A stretch of DNA of 64,000 bases from NCBI GenBank assembly GCA_021323945.1, contig JAJPKA010000017.1, positions 219,990-283,989 of the forward strand. Direction: 5' to 3'. The translations under genes and the position numbers were made by a program. The notes under the pieces are model-generated. The model saw nothing but the letters and a program-made list of their open reading frames with translations. It made no database searches and was not told the origin of the DNA. This document shows, one piece after another, positions 1 through 8,931 of this stretch (the stretch's first letter is position 1; each line of letters begins with the position of its first letter). Source of the DNA: Pseudomonadota bacterium. GTDB taxonomy: Bacteria; Desulfobacterota; Binatia; Binatales; Binataceae.

Positions 1-554
1 TCGTGATAGGCGAAAACGCGTTCGATGAAATTCTCCCGCAAGTGCGGATCGGTCAGCCGTCCCTCTTCCTCAACCGGGAGGCTGGGATAGGCACTGATTA
101 GAGCATCGGCAAACAAGCCGCGGCCGCTGCGGCGCGGCGTCATGTTCTTGCCATAGAGGCGCACGCGCTCCATCCCGCAGCTTGGTGAGTCTTTCTTGAG
201 CACGTAGCCGGAGAGATTCATCCCCGCGATCCAACGCATCTTGCGCTGCGCCCATTCGCGCATCGTGTGAGTGTGGTCGGCACCACCGGCTTGTCCGGCA
301 CGACCCTGCGGTGCTTCGACGAGCCGGACTTCGCCGTCCGCTTCGACCAGGCGCAGCGTCGGGCGTGGGATCCCGAGCCCGATCTCGACTTCGGGGCAAA
401 TGGGCACCCAGGTAACGAACCGGCTTAGCGTGTTGGTAAGGAAATCGTTTTTCTTGTGGCCGCCATCGTAGCGCACCTTGCTGCCGAGCAGACAGGCGGA
501 GACGCCAATGCGCACTTCGTCGTGGTCCGCTCGCGACAAAGTATCCCGTTCCAT
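1..554 (-). CDS. DUF523/DUF1722 (YbgA-like) protein, 5' part only
   Basis: The minus strand is open from an ATG at 554 to the window edge (184 codons), so the C-terminus is missing. The N-terminus has DUF523 hallmarks: SACLLG, VRYDGG, an ICPE motif, GIPRP, then KKDSPSCG. After about residue 160 the text LTDPHLRENFIERVFAY begins a DUF1722/YbgA domain. Fusions of these two domains are a known bacterial family; DUF523 is thought to bind an Fe-S cluster or metal through its conserved cysteines, but the cellular role is not settled. Recognition of the family is firm; the start is chosen as the first ATG before the SACLLG motif. Confidence 0.85.
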   Translation of the reverse strand, partial: MERDTLSRADHDEVRIGVSACLLGSKVRYDGGHKKNDFLTNTLSRFVTWVPICPEVEIGLGIPRPTLRLVEADGEVRLVEAPQGRAGQAGGADHTHTMREWAQRKMRWIAGMNLSGYVLKKDSPSCGMERVRLYGKNMTPRRSGRGLFADALISAYPSLPVEEEGRLTDPHLRENFIERVFAYH

Positions 555-938
555 CTTGTAAAAATGTACTTTTTTATTCCGCTGTTTGCAGCAGAATCAC
601 GACAAAGAGGACACAGGCGCTGGTCGCTGAGACCTTCGTAGAGTATAAATTCGCAGGTCTGAACACGTACCGCAGCTGTGGTCGGCTGCTCCTTGAGCGG
701 CGCGACCCAAAAGACGGCGTCAGGGAAGGACAGCTGGCGCCTTGGATGCGGCGATCGCGTCTGTCCTGTTTTGCCGGCGTTAGTCCATCAAGACGGCTCT
801 CAAGCTGTTTGGGTTATTGACGAGCCCAGTTAAGCAAGAAAAATAAGACCGCTTAGGACAGGTAGGCGATGTTTTTGCCGCTTTTATTCTGATAATTAAG
901 AACCATACACAGAGTTACGGAGGACTGCGGTTTCCGCG
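555..938. other. intergenic region between the DUF523 gene and fabF
   Basis: This divergent gap of 384 bp must hold promoters for both flanking genes. I see no convincing gene. A TTGACG at 817-822 with an A/T-rich AAATAA at 841-846 is a weak candidate promoter for fabF. A GGAGG at 919-923 lies 15 bases before the fabF ATG, a long spacing. Confidence 0.4.
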
Positions 939-2192
939 ATGAGACGCAACGTTGATCGGCGAGTTGTGGTTACCGGTCTGGGCTTGGTTACCCCGCTTGG
1001 AACCGGCGTGGAAAAGAACTGGGAAGCGCTGATGGCGGGTCGTTCGGGGATCGGCATGATTACTCGCTTCGAAGCATCGGACTACCCGACGCGGATCGCA
1101 GGTGAGGTTCGAGACTTTAATCCGCTCGACTTCATTGAAAAAAAAGACATTCGCAAAATGGATTTGTTTATCCAGTATGCGGTCGCCTGCGCCGAGCAGG
1201 CTATGCAGCAATCAGGGCTGAAGATTGATGAATCTAACGCCGATCGGGTTGGGGTTTTAATTGGTAATGGCATCGGTGGGCTCTGCACAATCGAGGAAAA
1301 TCACCTGATTTTCCTTCAGACTCGGCTCAAGCGGATTACTCCTTTTTTTATCCCGAAGCTCATCGGTAATCTCGCTTCGGGGCAAATCTCCATCCGCTTT
1401 GGCGCACGCGGCGAGAACATTGTGACCACCAGCGCTTGTGCCTCAGGTAGCCACGCTATCGGCGAAGCTTATCGCATGATTCGCCATGGCTATCTCGACG
1501 CGGCGATTACAGGCGGTACGGAAGCCGCACTCACCTCACTCGGCTTGGGTGGCTTTATTGTGATGAAGGCACTCTCCCAGCGGAATGATGATCCTACCGC
1601 CGCCAGCCGACCGTTTGACCGGGAGCGCGACGGATTCGTAATGTCGGAAGGGGCCGGCGCCCTGATCCTGGAGGAACGTGATGCGGCGATTGCGCGGGGC
1701 GCGCCGATCCTGGCTGAAATCGCGGGTTATGCATCGAACTCCGACGCTTATCACATCACCTCCCCGTCGCCCGAAGGGCAGGGGGCAGCCAAGTGCATGC
1801 GGATGTGTCTCGAAGACGGTGACATTGACCCGACCGAAGTTGATTACATCAACGCTCACGGGACCTCGACTCCTCAAGGTGATGTGGCCGAAACCCAGGC
1901 GATTAAGCACGTATTTGGCGAACATGCTGCCAAGATCGCAGTCAGTTCGACCAAGTCAATGACTGGTCACACTTTGGGGGCGGCCGGCGCGATTGAATCA
2001 GTCTACACGATCCTGGCGATCCAGCGAGGGATGTTGCCGCCAACTACCAACTATGATTATCCCGATCCCGAATGTGACCTCGACTATGTTCCCAATCACC
2101 CGCGGCCGGCGGTCATTCGGTTGGCACTGAACAACTCTTTCGGCTTCGGCGGTACTAACACCACCATCGCTTTCCGCCGGGCGGACAACTGA
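939..2192 (+). CDS. fabF: beta-ketoacyl-ACP synthase II (FabF)
   Basis: Elongating condensing enzyme of type II fatty acid synthesis, joining malonyl-ACP to an acyl-ACP in the cytoplasm. The 417-residue length is normal. The thiolase-fold start VVVTGLGLVTPLG is present. The catalytic triad is Cys167 (in TTSACASG), His307 (NAHGTSTPQGD) and His344 (TGHTLGAAGA). The C-terminus has the conserved NNSFGFGGTN. The next gene, fabH, begins 11 bases after the stop, so the two are co-transcribed. No acyl carrier protein or FabD/FabG is beside them, so this may be a dedicated rather than the housekeeping pair; that is inference. Confidence 0.95.
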   Translation: MRRNVDRRVVVTGLGLVTPLGTGVEKNWEALMAGRSGIGMITRFEASDYPTRIAGEVRDFNPLDFIEKKDIRKMDLFIQYAVACAEQAMQQSGLKIDESNADRVGVLIGNGIGGLCTIEENHLIFLQTRLKRITPFFIPKLIGNLASGQISIRFGARGENIVTTSACASGSHAIGEAYRMIRHGYLDAAITGGTEAALTSLGLGGFIVMKALSQRNDDPTAASRPFDRERDGFVMSEGAGALILEERDAAIARGAPILAEIAGYASNSDAYHITSPSPEGQGAAKCMRMCLEDGDIDPTEVDYINAHGTSTPQGDVAETQAIKHVFGEHAAKIAVSSTKSMTGHTLGAAGAIESVYTILAIQRGMLPPTTNYDYPDPECDLDYVPNHPRPAVIRLALNNSFGFGGTNTTIAFRRADN

Positions 2193-2203
2193 GCGGTGCC
2201 ATC

Positions 2204-3181
2204 ATGGGTTCGAGAATCGTCGCTACCGGCCGTGCCACACCTCGGACTTGCCTGAGCAATCACGATCTGGCTCGGCATATGGACACGTCCGATGAATGGG
2301 TCCGATCACGCACCGGGATTGTCCAACGTTACGTGATGGCGAGCGGTGAATCCTTGGTCGAACTCGCGGCCGAAGCGAGCCGCATTGCGTTAAGCCGCGC
2401 CGGACTGAAGCCCACGGCGATCGACGCCATCGTAGTTGGCACCATCTCGTCTGATTACGGTTTCCCGTCATTCGGGTGCCAGCTGCAGTATCAACTTGGG
2501 CTCGATACGATCCCGGCGTTTGATGTCGCCGCCGCATGTTCTGGCTTTGTTTACGCGTTGAGCGTGGCGGATGCGTCGATGCGGGCGGGTGACTGGGGTC
2601 GGGTTTTGGTGATTGGCGCGGACGCCTTGTCAACGATGGTCGACTGGAACGATCGCTCAACCGCAGTATTGTTCGGCGACGGTGCGGGAGCGGCGGTGAT
2701 GGTTAATGAACCGGGTGATCGTGGCGTGCTCAGCAGCCTATTGCGTTCTTCGGGGCAATACTGGGAACTCTTGGCAGTGCGCAATCGAGGTGTTCAGACG
2801 ACTATCGACTCAGAGGCTCGGCGCCAGAGCGCCGACGCGATTAGAATGAAGGGCTCCGAACTGTTCAAGCTGGCGGTCAAAAGCATGGCTGATATCACCC
2901 TGCAGGTAGCGCAGCGGGCGTGCGTGTCACTTCAGGATATCCAGCTTATCGTGCCACATCAGGCCAATCTGCGAATCATTAATGCTGTGGCTCAGCGACT
3001 GGGACTGCCGCCGGAAAAAGTCTTCACGAATGTCGACCGATATGGCAACACCTCGGCTGCCTCCGTACCGATCGCTCTGGATGAAGCGCTGGAGAGCAAT
3101 CGCATCCACGATAACGATCTTGTGATGCTTAACGCCTGCGGTGGTGGTCTGACGTGGGGTGCCAACTTGCTCCGCTGGTGA
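2204..3181 (+). CDS. fabH: beta-ketoacyl-ACP synthase III (FabH)
   Basis: Initiating condensing enzyme that joins an acyl-CoA starter to malonyl-ACP. The 325-residue length and residue numbering match the family: nucleophile Cys112 in AAACSGF, then the HQANLRI histidine motif and the YGNTSAASVP asparagine motif, completing the Cys-His-Asn triad. The N-terminal TSDEWVRSRTGI is also typical. It follows fabF closely in the same operon. Starter specificity (acetyl, branched or other acyl-CoA) cannot be read from the sequence. Confidence 0.94.
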   Translation: MGSRIVATGRATPRTCLSNHDLARHMDTSDEWVRSRTGIVQRYVMASGESLVELAAEASRIALSRAGLKPTAIDAIVVGTISSDYGFPSFGCQLQYQLGLDTIPAFDVAAACSGFVYALSVADASMRAGDWGRVLVIGADALSTMVDWNDRSTAVLFGDGAGAAVMVNEPGDRGVLSSLLRSSGQYWELLAVRNRGVQTTIDSEARRQSADAIRMKGSELFKLAVKSMADITLQVAQRACVSLQDIQLIVPHQANLRIINAVAQRLGLPPEKVFTNVDRYGNTSAASVPIALDEALESNRIHDNDLVMLNACGGGLTWGANLLRW

Positions 3182-3408
3182 GGAGAATCGACTCTACCCC
3201 GACGATTGTTCAAGCGGTACGTTGAGTTTTAATAGCGACCCGGCACTAGTGGCGGCCAAACGTAGGTTGCAGTCAGCGGCCGAGACGAGCAAGCACCAAC
3301 AGCCCAGTTAATTCGTAAGTAACTTCATATCTGGGATCGACCCCATCGCTCGGTACTTGCAAGTGCTCCGGCAGCCTCTCGGATTGTTGGAAGCGAAAGA
3401 GGATGACT

Positions 3409-4212
3409 ATGGCATTCGCGAACCTTCTATTGGAAAAGGCCGAGCTAATTGGAACCTTAACCCTTAATCGGCCCGAAAAGCTCAATGCGATGACTCCTCA
3501 AATGATCAGCGAGTTCGGAGAAGCACTGACTCAGATCGAGGACGATCCCGACATCAAAATACTAGTCATTCGGGGAGCTGGTCGGGCATTCTCTACTGGT
3601 TACGACCTGGCGGGCGGATGGGGCAGCGGTTCTGATCGATTTACGATTGACGACGACCAGCGCTTTCTACAGCGGTATATTACGCACTGGTTGCGGCTGC
3701 GGGATCTGCCCAAACCCGTAATCGCAATGGTCCACGGGTATTGCCTCGCAGGTGCCACGCAGCTGTGCGTGAGCTGCGACGTTATCTTCGTTGCCGAAGA
3801 TGCGCAACTCGGCTTCCCTTCGATCCCCGCTGGCGCCGGCTACGTCAGTTTGTTCTGGAATTGGATGGTCGGGCCTCATCGCACCAAGTATCTAGCCTTT
3901 CTGCCCGGCAGCCGAATCAGCGGCAAGGAAGCGGAGGCTATGGGTTTCGCCACGCGAGCCTTTCCGACCGCTAGTCTCGAGAGAGAAACCTATGAATACG
4001 CGAGGCGAATCAGCAAAGTTCCGGCGCAAAAGCTTCGCCTCGAGAAACTCGCAATCAATCGCGCGATGGACCTGCGCGGGTTCCGGGTTTCAGTCCAAGC
4101 CGGAAGCGAATTTGACGCGATCTTTCATTTCGGACCCGGCAACGAGGAGATCCGCAGGATTCAGAAAGAGCGCGGACTGCGCGGTGCGATCCAGTGGTAC
4201 GAGCAAAAATAA
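3409..4212 (+). CDS. crotonase-fold (enoyl-CoA hydratase/isomerase family) protein
   Basis: The fold is clear from TLNRPEKLNAMT near the N-terminus, the oxyanion-hole text RAFSTGYDLAGG, and a MVHGYCLAGATQLC helix. The two catalytic glutamates of true enoyl-CoA hydratases appear to be absent: the GGGCEL-type position reads AGATQL and the QPEI-type position reads FPSI. It may therefore catalyse another crotonase reaction (isomerisation, hydrolysis, decarboxylation) or be inactive. An AGAGG at 3398-3402 sits 6 bases before the ATG at 3409, favouring that start over an in-frame ATG at 3403. About 220 bp separates it from fabH, so it is not tightly coupled. Confidence 0.85.
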   Translation: MAFANLLLEKAELIGTLTLNRPEKLNAMTPQMISEFGEALTQIEDDPDIKILVIRGAGRAFSTGYDLAGGWGSGSDRFTIDDDQRFLQRYITHWLRLRDLPKPVIAMVHGYCLAGATQLCVSCDVIFVAEDAQLGFPSIPAGAGYVSLFWNWMVGPHRTKYLAFLPGSRISGKEAEAMGFATRAFPTASLERETYEYARRISKVPAQKLRLEKLAINRAMDLRGFRVSVQAGSEFDAIFHFGPGNEEIRRIQKERGLRGAIQWYEQK

Positions 4213-4296
4213 TTCCCTTGGCGGAGGTTCGCTGCCTCTCAAGCGACAGCGAACGCACCGTGTGCATTAGCCAAAGAAAGCAGCGCTAAAGCCGAT

Positions 4297-5223
4297 TCAG
4301 TTGGATTCGATTGCTTTTGGCCGGGGTGCTGAACCCAAGCCGCGATGGCCCCACATGCTGCCGGAATAGTGCTGTTGCACCTTCCAGGTTGAGTCATCGA
4401 CTGTTCGTGCGCCAAATCCGTATTCGACCTCGAATCCTGACGGTGAGCGCATGTAAAACGATACCATGTGATCGTTGGTGTGGCGCCCGAGTGAGCCGGT
4501 AATGGGAATGCCGCGATCCTGGGCCAGATACATGGTAGAACAAACGTCGTCCAAGGTCTTTGTCTGCAGCATGAAATGTAATAGCCGCTTTGGTACCGGT
4601 AACTCGCCGAAGGCGAGCGAATGATGGCGCGGATTGCAATGCATAAAAGCGAGCGATAATTGCCGTCCAAGCCGGTGACCCGGCGGCAATTCAACGAAAT
4701 CGCTAATTCGCATCCCCAACACGTCGCGGTAGAAGTGTAAACTGCGCTGCGCGTCGTCTACTCGAATAACTATGTGACCCAGCCCCATAGCACCGGTTTC
4801 GAAGCCGGATAGCGGCCGCGGCGACTTGAAAGGTTCACGAAAGTTCATGAGCGGCCCGTAGTATGCTTCGGTGGGGATGCCGCTTGGGTCTTTAAACTTC
4901 AACAACTCAATAACCCCGCGTGCTCTGGCCTCTTCGGCAGATCCGTGAATAGTCTCGACTCCGTCGGCGTTGAGCTGACGTTCTAGCTGCTGCAGCGCAT
5001 GTTGGTCGGCAACTTCCCATCCGATAAACGCGACATCATCGTCGCTGTTTTGTTGGACGATGAAACGATGATGATACTCATCCATCCGCATGAAAAAACC
5101 TTGGGGCGTCTTGTCCACCACGGCGAGGCCAAGCAATTCTGTAGCGAACCGCTCCCATTCGCCCAGGTCGCTCACGTTCAGGCCCAAATACCCTAATTGA
5201 GAGACACTTGCCATCTTCGTCAC
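4297..5223 (-). CDS. type I extradiol ring-cleavage dioxygenase (BphC/HsaC-like)
   Basis: This 308-residue protein has two tandem vicinal-oxygen-chelate domains (about 8-125 and 145-285). It should cleave a catechol next to its two hydroxyls using Fe(II). The ligand set of BphC-type enzymes is in place: His150 (GLGHIVI), His216 (LLHFML) and Glu267 (SGFEVEYG). The second-shell residues are present too: NPRHHS near 200, His248 and Tyr257. It is the last gene of a minus-strand run after the Rieske alpha and beta subunits, fitting a ring-hydroxylation then meta-cleavage route. Start is GTG at 5223 or ATG at 5214. Substrate unknown. Confidence 0.9.
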   Translation of the reverse strand: MTKMASVSQLGYLGLNVSDLGEWERFATELLGLAVVDKTPQGFFMRMDEYHHRFIVQQNSDDDVAFIGWEVADQHALQQLERQLNADGVETIHGSAEEARARGVIELLKFKDPSGIPTEAYYGPLMNFREPFKSPRPLSGFETGAMGLGHIVIRVDDAQRSLHFYRDVLGMRISDFVELPPGHRLGRQLSLAFMHCNPRHHSLAFGELPVPKRLLHFMLQTKTLDDVCSTMYLAQDRGIPITGSLGRHTNDHMVSFYMRSPSGFEVEYGFGARTVDDSTWKVQQHYSGSMWGHRGLGSAPRPKAIESN

Positions 5224-5250
5224 CGCTTATTGGCCGCTAGCTGCTCTTGT

Positions 5251-5727
5251 TTAGACGATGAACGTCAAATTGTCGATCACCTCATCGTTGTTTACAAGCA
5301 GGGTTTTTTTCCACTGGATCTTCCAGCGCCCATCCTGGTACCTGAATCGATGCTGATAGCGTCCGGCGAAGATTCGCTGGCGGGTTTGGCGCAGCTCATA
5401 AAGAATGAATGCCGAGGTAACTGCTGCAGAGTCGGTCGATGTTTGCTCGACCTGGACGTTGGAGACCAATCGGCAGGTCTTTGATGGTGGATTCTGGGCA
5501 TGGGCGAGGCCGCTGTTCAGGCGATCGAGGCGATCGCGCAAACGCGCATGATCGTCATAGACGAGCGAAATTTCCCGATCGGGATCGGTACCCTCGCCGT
5601 TACACGGTACCCAGTAGATCACGTCCTCGGTCAGCATCGCGAACCACTCGTCGTAGCGGCGGCTATCGAGGATTCGAGCCTCTTCGTACAAGATCTCTTC
5701 GGCCTGCTGGCGGCTCAGAGTCGCCAT
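5251..5727 (-). CDS. aromatic-ring-hydroxylating dioxygenase, beta subunit
   Basis: Small structural subunit (158 residues, SnoaL/NTF2-like fold) of a Rieske ring-hydroxylating dioxygenase. Typical family text includes an early EEARILDSRRYDEW, then LTEDVIYWVP, and a late GRWKIQWKKTLL. It begins 9 bases after the alpha subunit stop and ends 27 bases before the extradiol dioxygenase gene. The order alpha, beta, extradiol enzyme indicates a single catabolic operon. Confidence 0.9.
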   Translation of the reverse strand: MATLSRQQAEEILYEEARILDSRRYDEWFAMLTEDVIYWVPCNGEGTDPDREISLVYDDHARLRDRLDRLNSGLAHAQNPPSKTCRLVSNVQVEQTSTDSAAVTSAFILYELRQTRQRIFAGRYQHRFRYQDGRWKIQWKKTLLVNNDEVIDNLTFIV

Positions 5728-5736
5728 GGAAGATTT

Positions 5737-7056
5737 CTAATCCAGAGCGGCGACCGACTGGGGTCGCGACTCTGAAGCCTCCGCAAACTTCTCGCACATC
5801 ATCCGCCGCCATTGGCGGTAGAAGGCGCGTTGGGGCAGTTCATCACTGATATGGGCCGCGATCGAACCATCATCGGCTGTGTGTTCCCGCTCGATTCCAC
5901 GTGACAGTTCAAGCCATTCAGCGCCTTTAACCCGCAACCCTGTAGTGCAACGGTTGAACATCTCGACATCGTCGGGAGCACCCCCGCCGGCTGAGCCGTA
6001 AAAAGCCTCGTGCGCCCGTAGGCGCGCCGTGTTGATCTCGTCAGGAACCCCTTTAAGTGTGGTGGGTGTTAGATAGACATCGGTTCGATTGACGTTAATC
6101 GGGATGACGTTGCGAAACTGGATCCCGATTATCAGCAAGTTTGGAAAGACCGCCAGATTAACGTTCGAAGCGCCGAGGATTTCGCTGGTTCGCTCTTCGC
6201 CGTATCGTCGGACCAAACGCTCGATGTAGATTTTGGTGCTGGCGTCAGAGGTCGAACCACGTAAGATGTTGTTGACCGGACGGTGTGACTTTCGTTGAGG
6301 CGCCATGTCGAGGATTGAGTGCCCATTTCCAAGATCTTTGCTTTGGTAGGAGGAAGCTTCCGTGAAGAGCTTCATCACTTTGCGGCCCAGCTTTTTGCCC
6401 TGAATCTCGAAAAACGATTGATGCACGAAATTCGGATGGTAACCGTCGACCCCGTTTTCCATCTGGAATTTCCAGTTGCCATCGTAGCCGTATTTATGAG
6501 TGCCGGAGCGAGCATCTACTTCACCCTCGGGCGACAAATCCATAAACAGATCTATGTAGTATCTGGCGCGGGCGAGGTGTTCAGTAATTTCGGGTACTTC
6601 GGGATTGAGGCTGGCAAAGACCAAGCCCCGATAGACTCCGACCTTGGCCCGTTTAAGGCTGAACTTGCGCCGTTCGAAACCCCGGCCGTAGCCGCCCGGA
6701 TACGGTACGCCGACCAGTTCGCCGCGATTGGTATAAGTCCAACCGTGGTACCAGCACCTGAAGAAACTTGAATTGCCGCGCTGCTCCTGACAGATAGTGG
6801 CACCGCGATGCATGCAGCGATTCATCAGGACGTGGATGCCACCGTCTTCATCACGGGTCATGATCGCCGGCTGGGTACCAATACTTACGGTCTTGTAATC
6901 ACCGCTGGCGGCCACTTCACTTTCATGACCGACGAACACCCAGGTGCGCTCGAAAATGCGCTCCATTTCGGCCTCGAACACCTCGGCGTCCGTATAGATT
7001 CGCCGATGGACGCGTTGGTCCTCGACCAGTGCCCCAAAATCCAATTGCAGTGGCAT
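5737..7056 (-). CDS. Rieske ring-hydroxylating dioxygenase, alpha subunit
   Basis: Catalytic large subunit, 439 residues. The Rieske [2Fe-2S] centre is Cys81-x-His83 and Cys101-x-x-His104 (RCMHRG and CWYHGW). The mononuclear iron site is seen at Asp204, His207 and His212 in NGVDGYHPNFVH, with Asp204 the usual bridge between subunits. It should insert both atoms of O2 into an aromatic ring to give a cis-dihydrodiol. No ferredoxin or reductase gene is adjacent, so electron donors must come from elsewhere. First gene of the operon with the beta subunit and the extradiol dioxygenase. Confidence 0.93.
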   Translation of the reverse strand: MPLQLDFGALVEDQRVHRRIYTDAEVFEAEMERIFERTWVFVGHESEVAASGDYKTVSIGTQPAIMTRDEDGGIHVLMNRCMHRGATICQEQRGNSSFFRCWYHGWTYTNRGELVGVPYPGGYGRGFERRKFSLKRAKVGVYRGLVFASLNPEVPEITEHLARARYYIDLFMDLSPEGEVDARSGTHKYGYDGNWKFQMENGVDGYHPNFVHQSFFEIQGKKLGRKVMKLFTEASSYQSKDLGNGHSILDMAPQRKSHRPVNNILRGSTSDASTKIYIERLVRRYGEERTSEILGASNVNLAVFPNLLIIGIQFRNVIPINVNRTDVYLTPTTLKGVPDEINTARLRAHEAFYGSAGGGAPDDVEMFNRCTTGLRVKGAEWLELSRGIEREHTADDGSIAAHISDELPQRAFYRQWRRMMCEKFAEASESRPQSVAALD

Positions 7057-7570
7057 GGTTTACCTCGCCCTGCGATAAGGAGATGCTCTTCCTCCTTATT
7101 AGCAAACGTCCAAGGCGATTGCATAACGACTGTGTACGCCGCGAGGATAGGCTGTCTCCCGGTCATAGCTTCGAGTGCGACAACCCCTCAAGGTTAAAGC
7201 AACAGGCGAGTTTCAGTGTTTGCGTATCGTATCTACTCGTCAGTTGTTAAGCGGACGAATGAGCACTGCTAAATGATGCGGGCGACGGCACGCTTACAGC
7301 CGGATCTTGGGAAATTACAAAGTTTGGAGAAAGCAGGATTTGGAATTTCGCGACAACCAAAAGTTGCTACCAACACGCCAAACGAGCGAAGAGAAAAAGG
7401 AAACAACGGGCCGTGGGATGGCGACACCGGAGCAGATGGAACTCGATTGATTCCCACCCGATCAACCGCACCTACACTTGCACGAAAGAAAATCAGTTCG
7501 CATCATCCTGTTATGCGGCCTGAGGTTGAGTTGTTTCAAAGCTCAGTGCGCTGAGCATGCTCTGTATTGA
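7057..7570. other. 514-bp divergent intergenic region
   Basis: It lies between the Rieske alpha gene (minus) and the DUF420 gene (plus) and is probably where expression of the catabolic operon is set. I find no believable gene; a 93-codon open frame at 7273-7554 has no family features or good ribosome site. No recognisable operator or strong promoter is visible. Confidence 0.4.
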
Positions 7571-8137
7571 ATGATATCGTATTATTCCCTTGCACCGCTC
7601 AATTCGGCACTAAACGCTACCGCCGCGGTTCTTCTGCTCGCGGGCTATTATTGCATCCGCCGAAAGTGGGTCCGGCTCCATCGCGTCTGCATGCTCAGCG
7701 CTGTGGTCGTCTCGCTATCGTTCTTCATTTCCTACAGCGTCTACCACTATCACGTTGGCGACGTCCGATTTGAAGGGCACGGAATCGTCCGAGCGGTTTA
7801 TTTTGCCGTCCTGGGTAGCCACGTAATACTCGCCATCCTAATCGTACCGATGATAGTGATGACATTGTGGCGCGCTCTCAACGGTGCCTTCGTGCGCCAT
7901 CGCCGAATCGCACGATGGACTTGGCCCCTCTGGATCTATGTCTCGATCACCGGGGTCATCGTGTACTTGATGTGTTACCAGCTTTATAAGCCGGGTTATT
8001 CCACAGCCGCTGTCTCGAACGCATCAAGCCATCGGATAAACGGTGGTGAGGTCCAAAGAGAAGCCGCGACGAGACTCCAGAGAGGGCGCATTAATGCCGG
8101 TGAAAAACCGTGCGTAAATTGGCGTCTGAGAGCATAG
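7571..8137 (+). CDS. DUF420 membrane protein
   Basis: The 188-residue protein has about four membrane helices (roughly 13-30, 38-58, 75-100, 118-140). It carries the spaced histidines typical of DUF420/YozB proteins: RLHR, a YHYHVGD loop, GSHVILA and RHRRIARWT, ending TGVIVYLMCYQLY. Family members in Bacillus are linked to cytochrome oxidase maturation; I infer a respiratory-membrane role only weakly. The last 45 or so residues are polar and not family-like. The gene lies opposite to, and between, the two minus-strand catabolic blocks, so it is probably an independent unit. Confidence 0.8.
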   Translation: MISYYSLAPLNSALNATAAVLLLAGYYCIRRKWVRLHRVCMLSAVVVSLSFFISYSVYHYHVGDVRFEGHGIVRAVYFAVLGSHVILAILIVPMIVMTLWRALNGAFVRHRRIARWTWPLWIYVSITGVIVYLMCYQLYKPGYSTAAVSNASSHRINGGEVQREAATRLQRGRINAGEKPCVNWRLRA

Positions 8138-8148
8138 GCCGAGCAAGC

Positions 8149-8931
8149 TCAGCCCTTTAGAAAGTCCCGCACGATTCGGACGAATTCCTCCGGCTGCTCA
8201 TACATGACCATATGGCCGGCGTGCTTAATTGTAACGCTACGGCAGTTTCGAATTCGGCTAGCAAATTCGCCGGCATAAACTGGCGGGATCAGCCGGTCCG
8301 ATTCCCCCCACACGAGTAAAGTGGGAGCAGCGATCCGCCACGCACGTTTTTTCAAGCCGCGATCGGGAATTGGCCACAAAAAGCGGCTGGCCTGAGTCAA
8401 TCGTTTAGTGCGTTCAACGTACATGTCGGCCAATTGTTGCGGATCGCTGGGGATGGTTGTGAACATCTGTGCCAAGGGAGATTTGGGATCGTGGAACAGA
8501 TGGGCCGCTAGCTCAGGCAAATCCATGGCGAATGGATCGGGAATCGGGTGTTGCTCGAGCCAGAAGCCTGCCGGGCTCACCAGTACGAGCTTCTTAACCC
8601 GATGGACGTCTAGAGCGGCCAATTCAGCAGCGAGCATGCCACCCATCGAATGGCCGATTACATTGGTACTGGCGATCCCGAGATCATCCAGGAGTTGATG
8701 GTAGAAGAGACAAGCGTCGACCACGTCTTCAACCAGTTCCCCGCCGGTTGATTCGCCATAGCCGGGCAAATGGGGTGCGATCACTTTGAAATCTTTGCTG
8801 AGTTCGGCGAGGAATGGATCAACCCCAAGCAGACCGCCAGCTCCGTGCAAGTAGAGGAGTGGGTCACCGCTACCGCACAGCTCGAGTTCCACCTGCCATC
8901 GTCCACCGCCAATTTGATGCTGCGCTCTCAT
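8149..8931 (-). CDS. alpha/beta-hydrolase
   Basis: Single-domain hydrolase of 260 residues. The catalytic triad is readable: Ser95 in GHSMGG, Asp212 in WGESDRLIPP and His240 in KHAGHMV. An oxyanion-hole YLHGAGG lies near residue 27. Its ATG overlaps the stop of the upstream LLM monooxygenase by 4 bases, so the two are translationally coupled. With an extradiol dioxygenase nearby on the same strand it could hydrolyse a meta-cleavage product (BphD/HsaD role), or an ester made by Baeyer-Villiger-type oxidation by the LLM enzyme. The sequence does not decide. Confidence 0.88.
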   Translation of the reverse strand: MRAQHQIGGGRWQVELELCGSGDPLLYLHGAGGLLGVDPFLAELSKDFKVIAPHLPGYGESTGGELVEDVVDACLFYHQLLDDLGIASTNVIGHSMGGMLAAELAALDVHRVKKLVLVSPAGFWLEQHPIPDPFAMDLPELAAHLFHDPKSPLAQMFTTIPSDPQQLADMYVERTKRLTQASRFLWPIPDRGLKKRAWRIAAPTLLVWGESDRLIPPVYAGEFASRIRNCRSVTIKHAGHMVMYEQPEEFVRIVRDFLKG

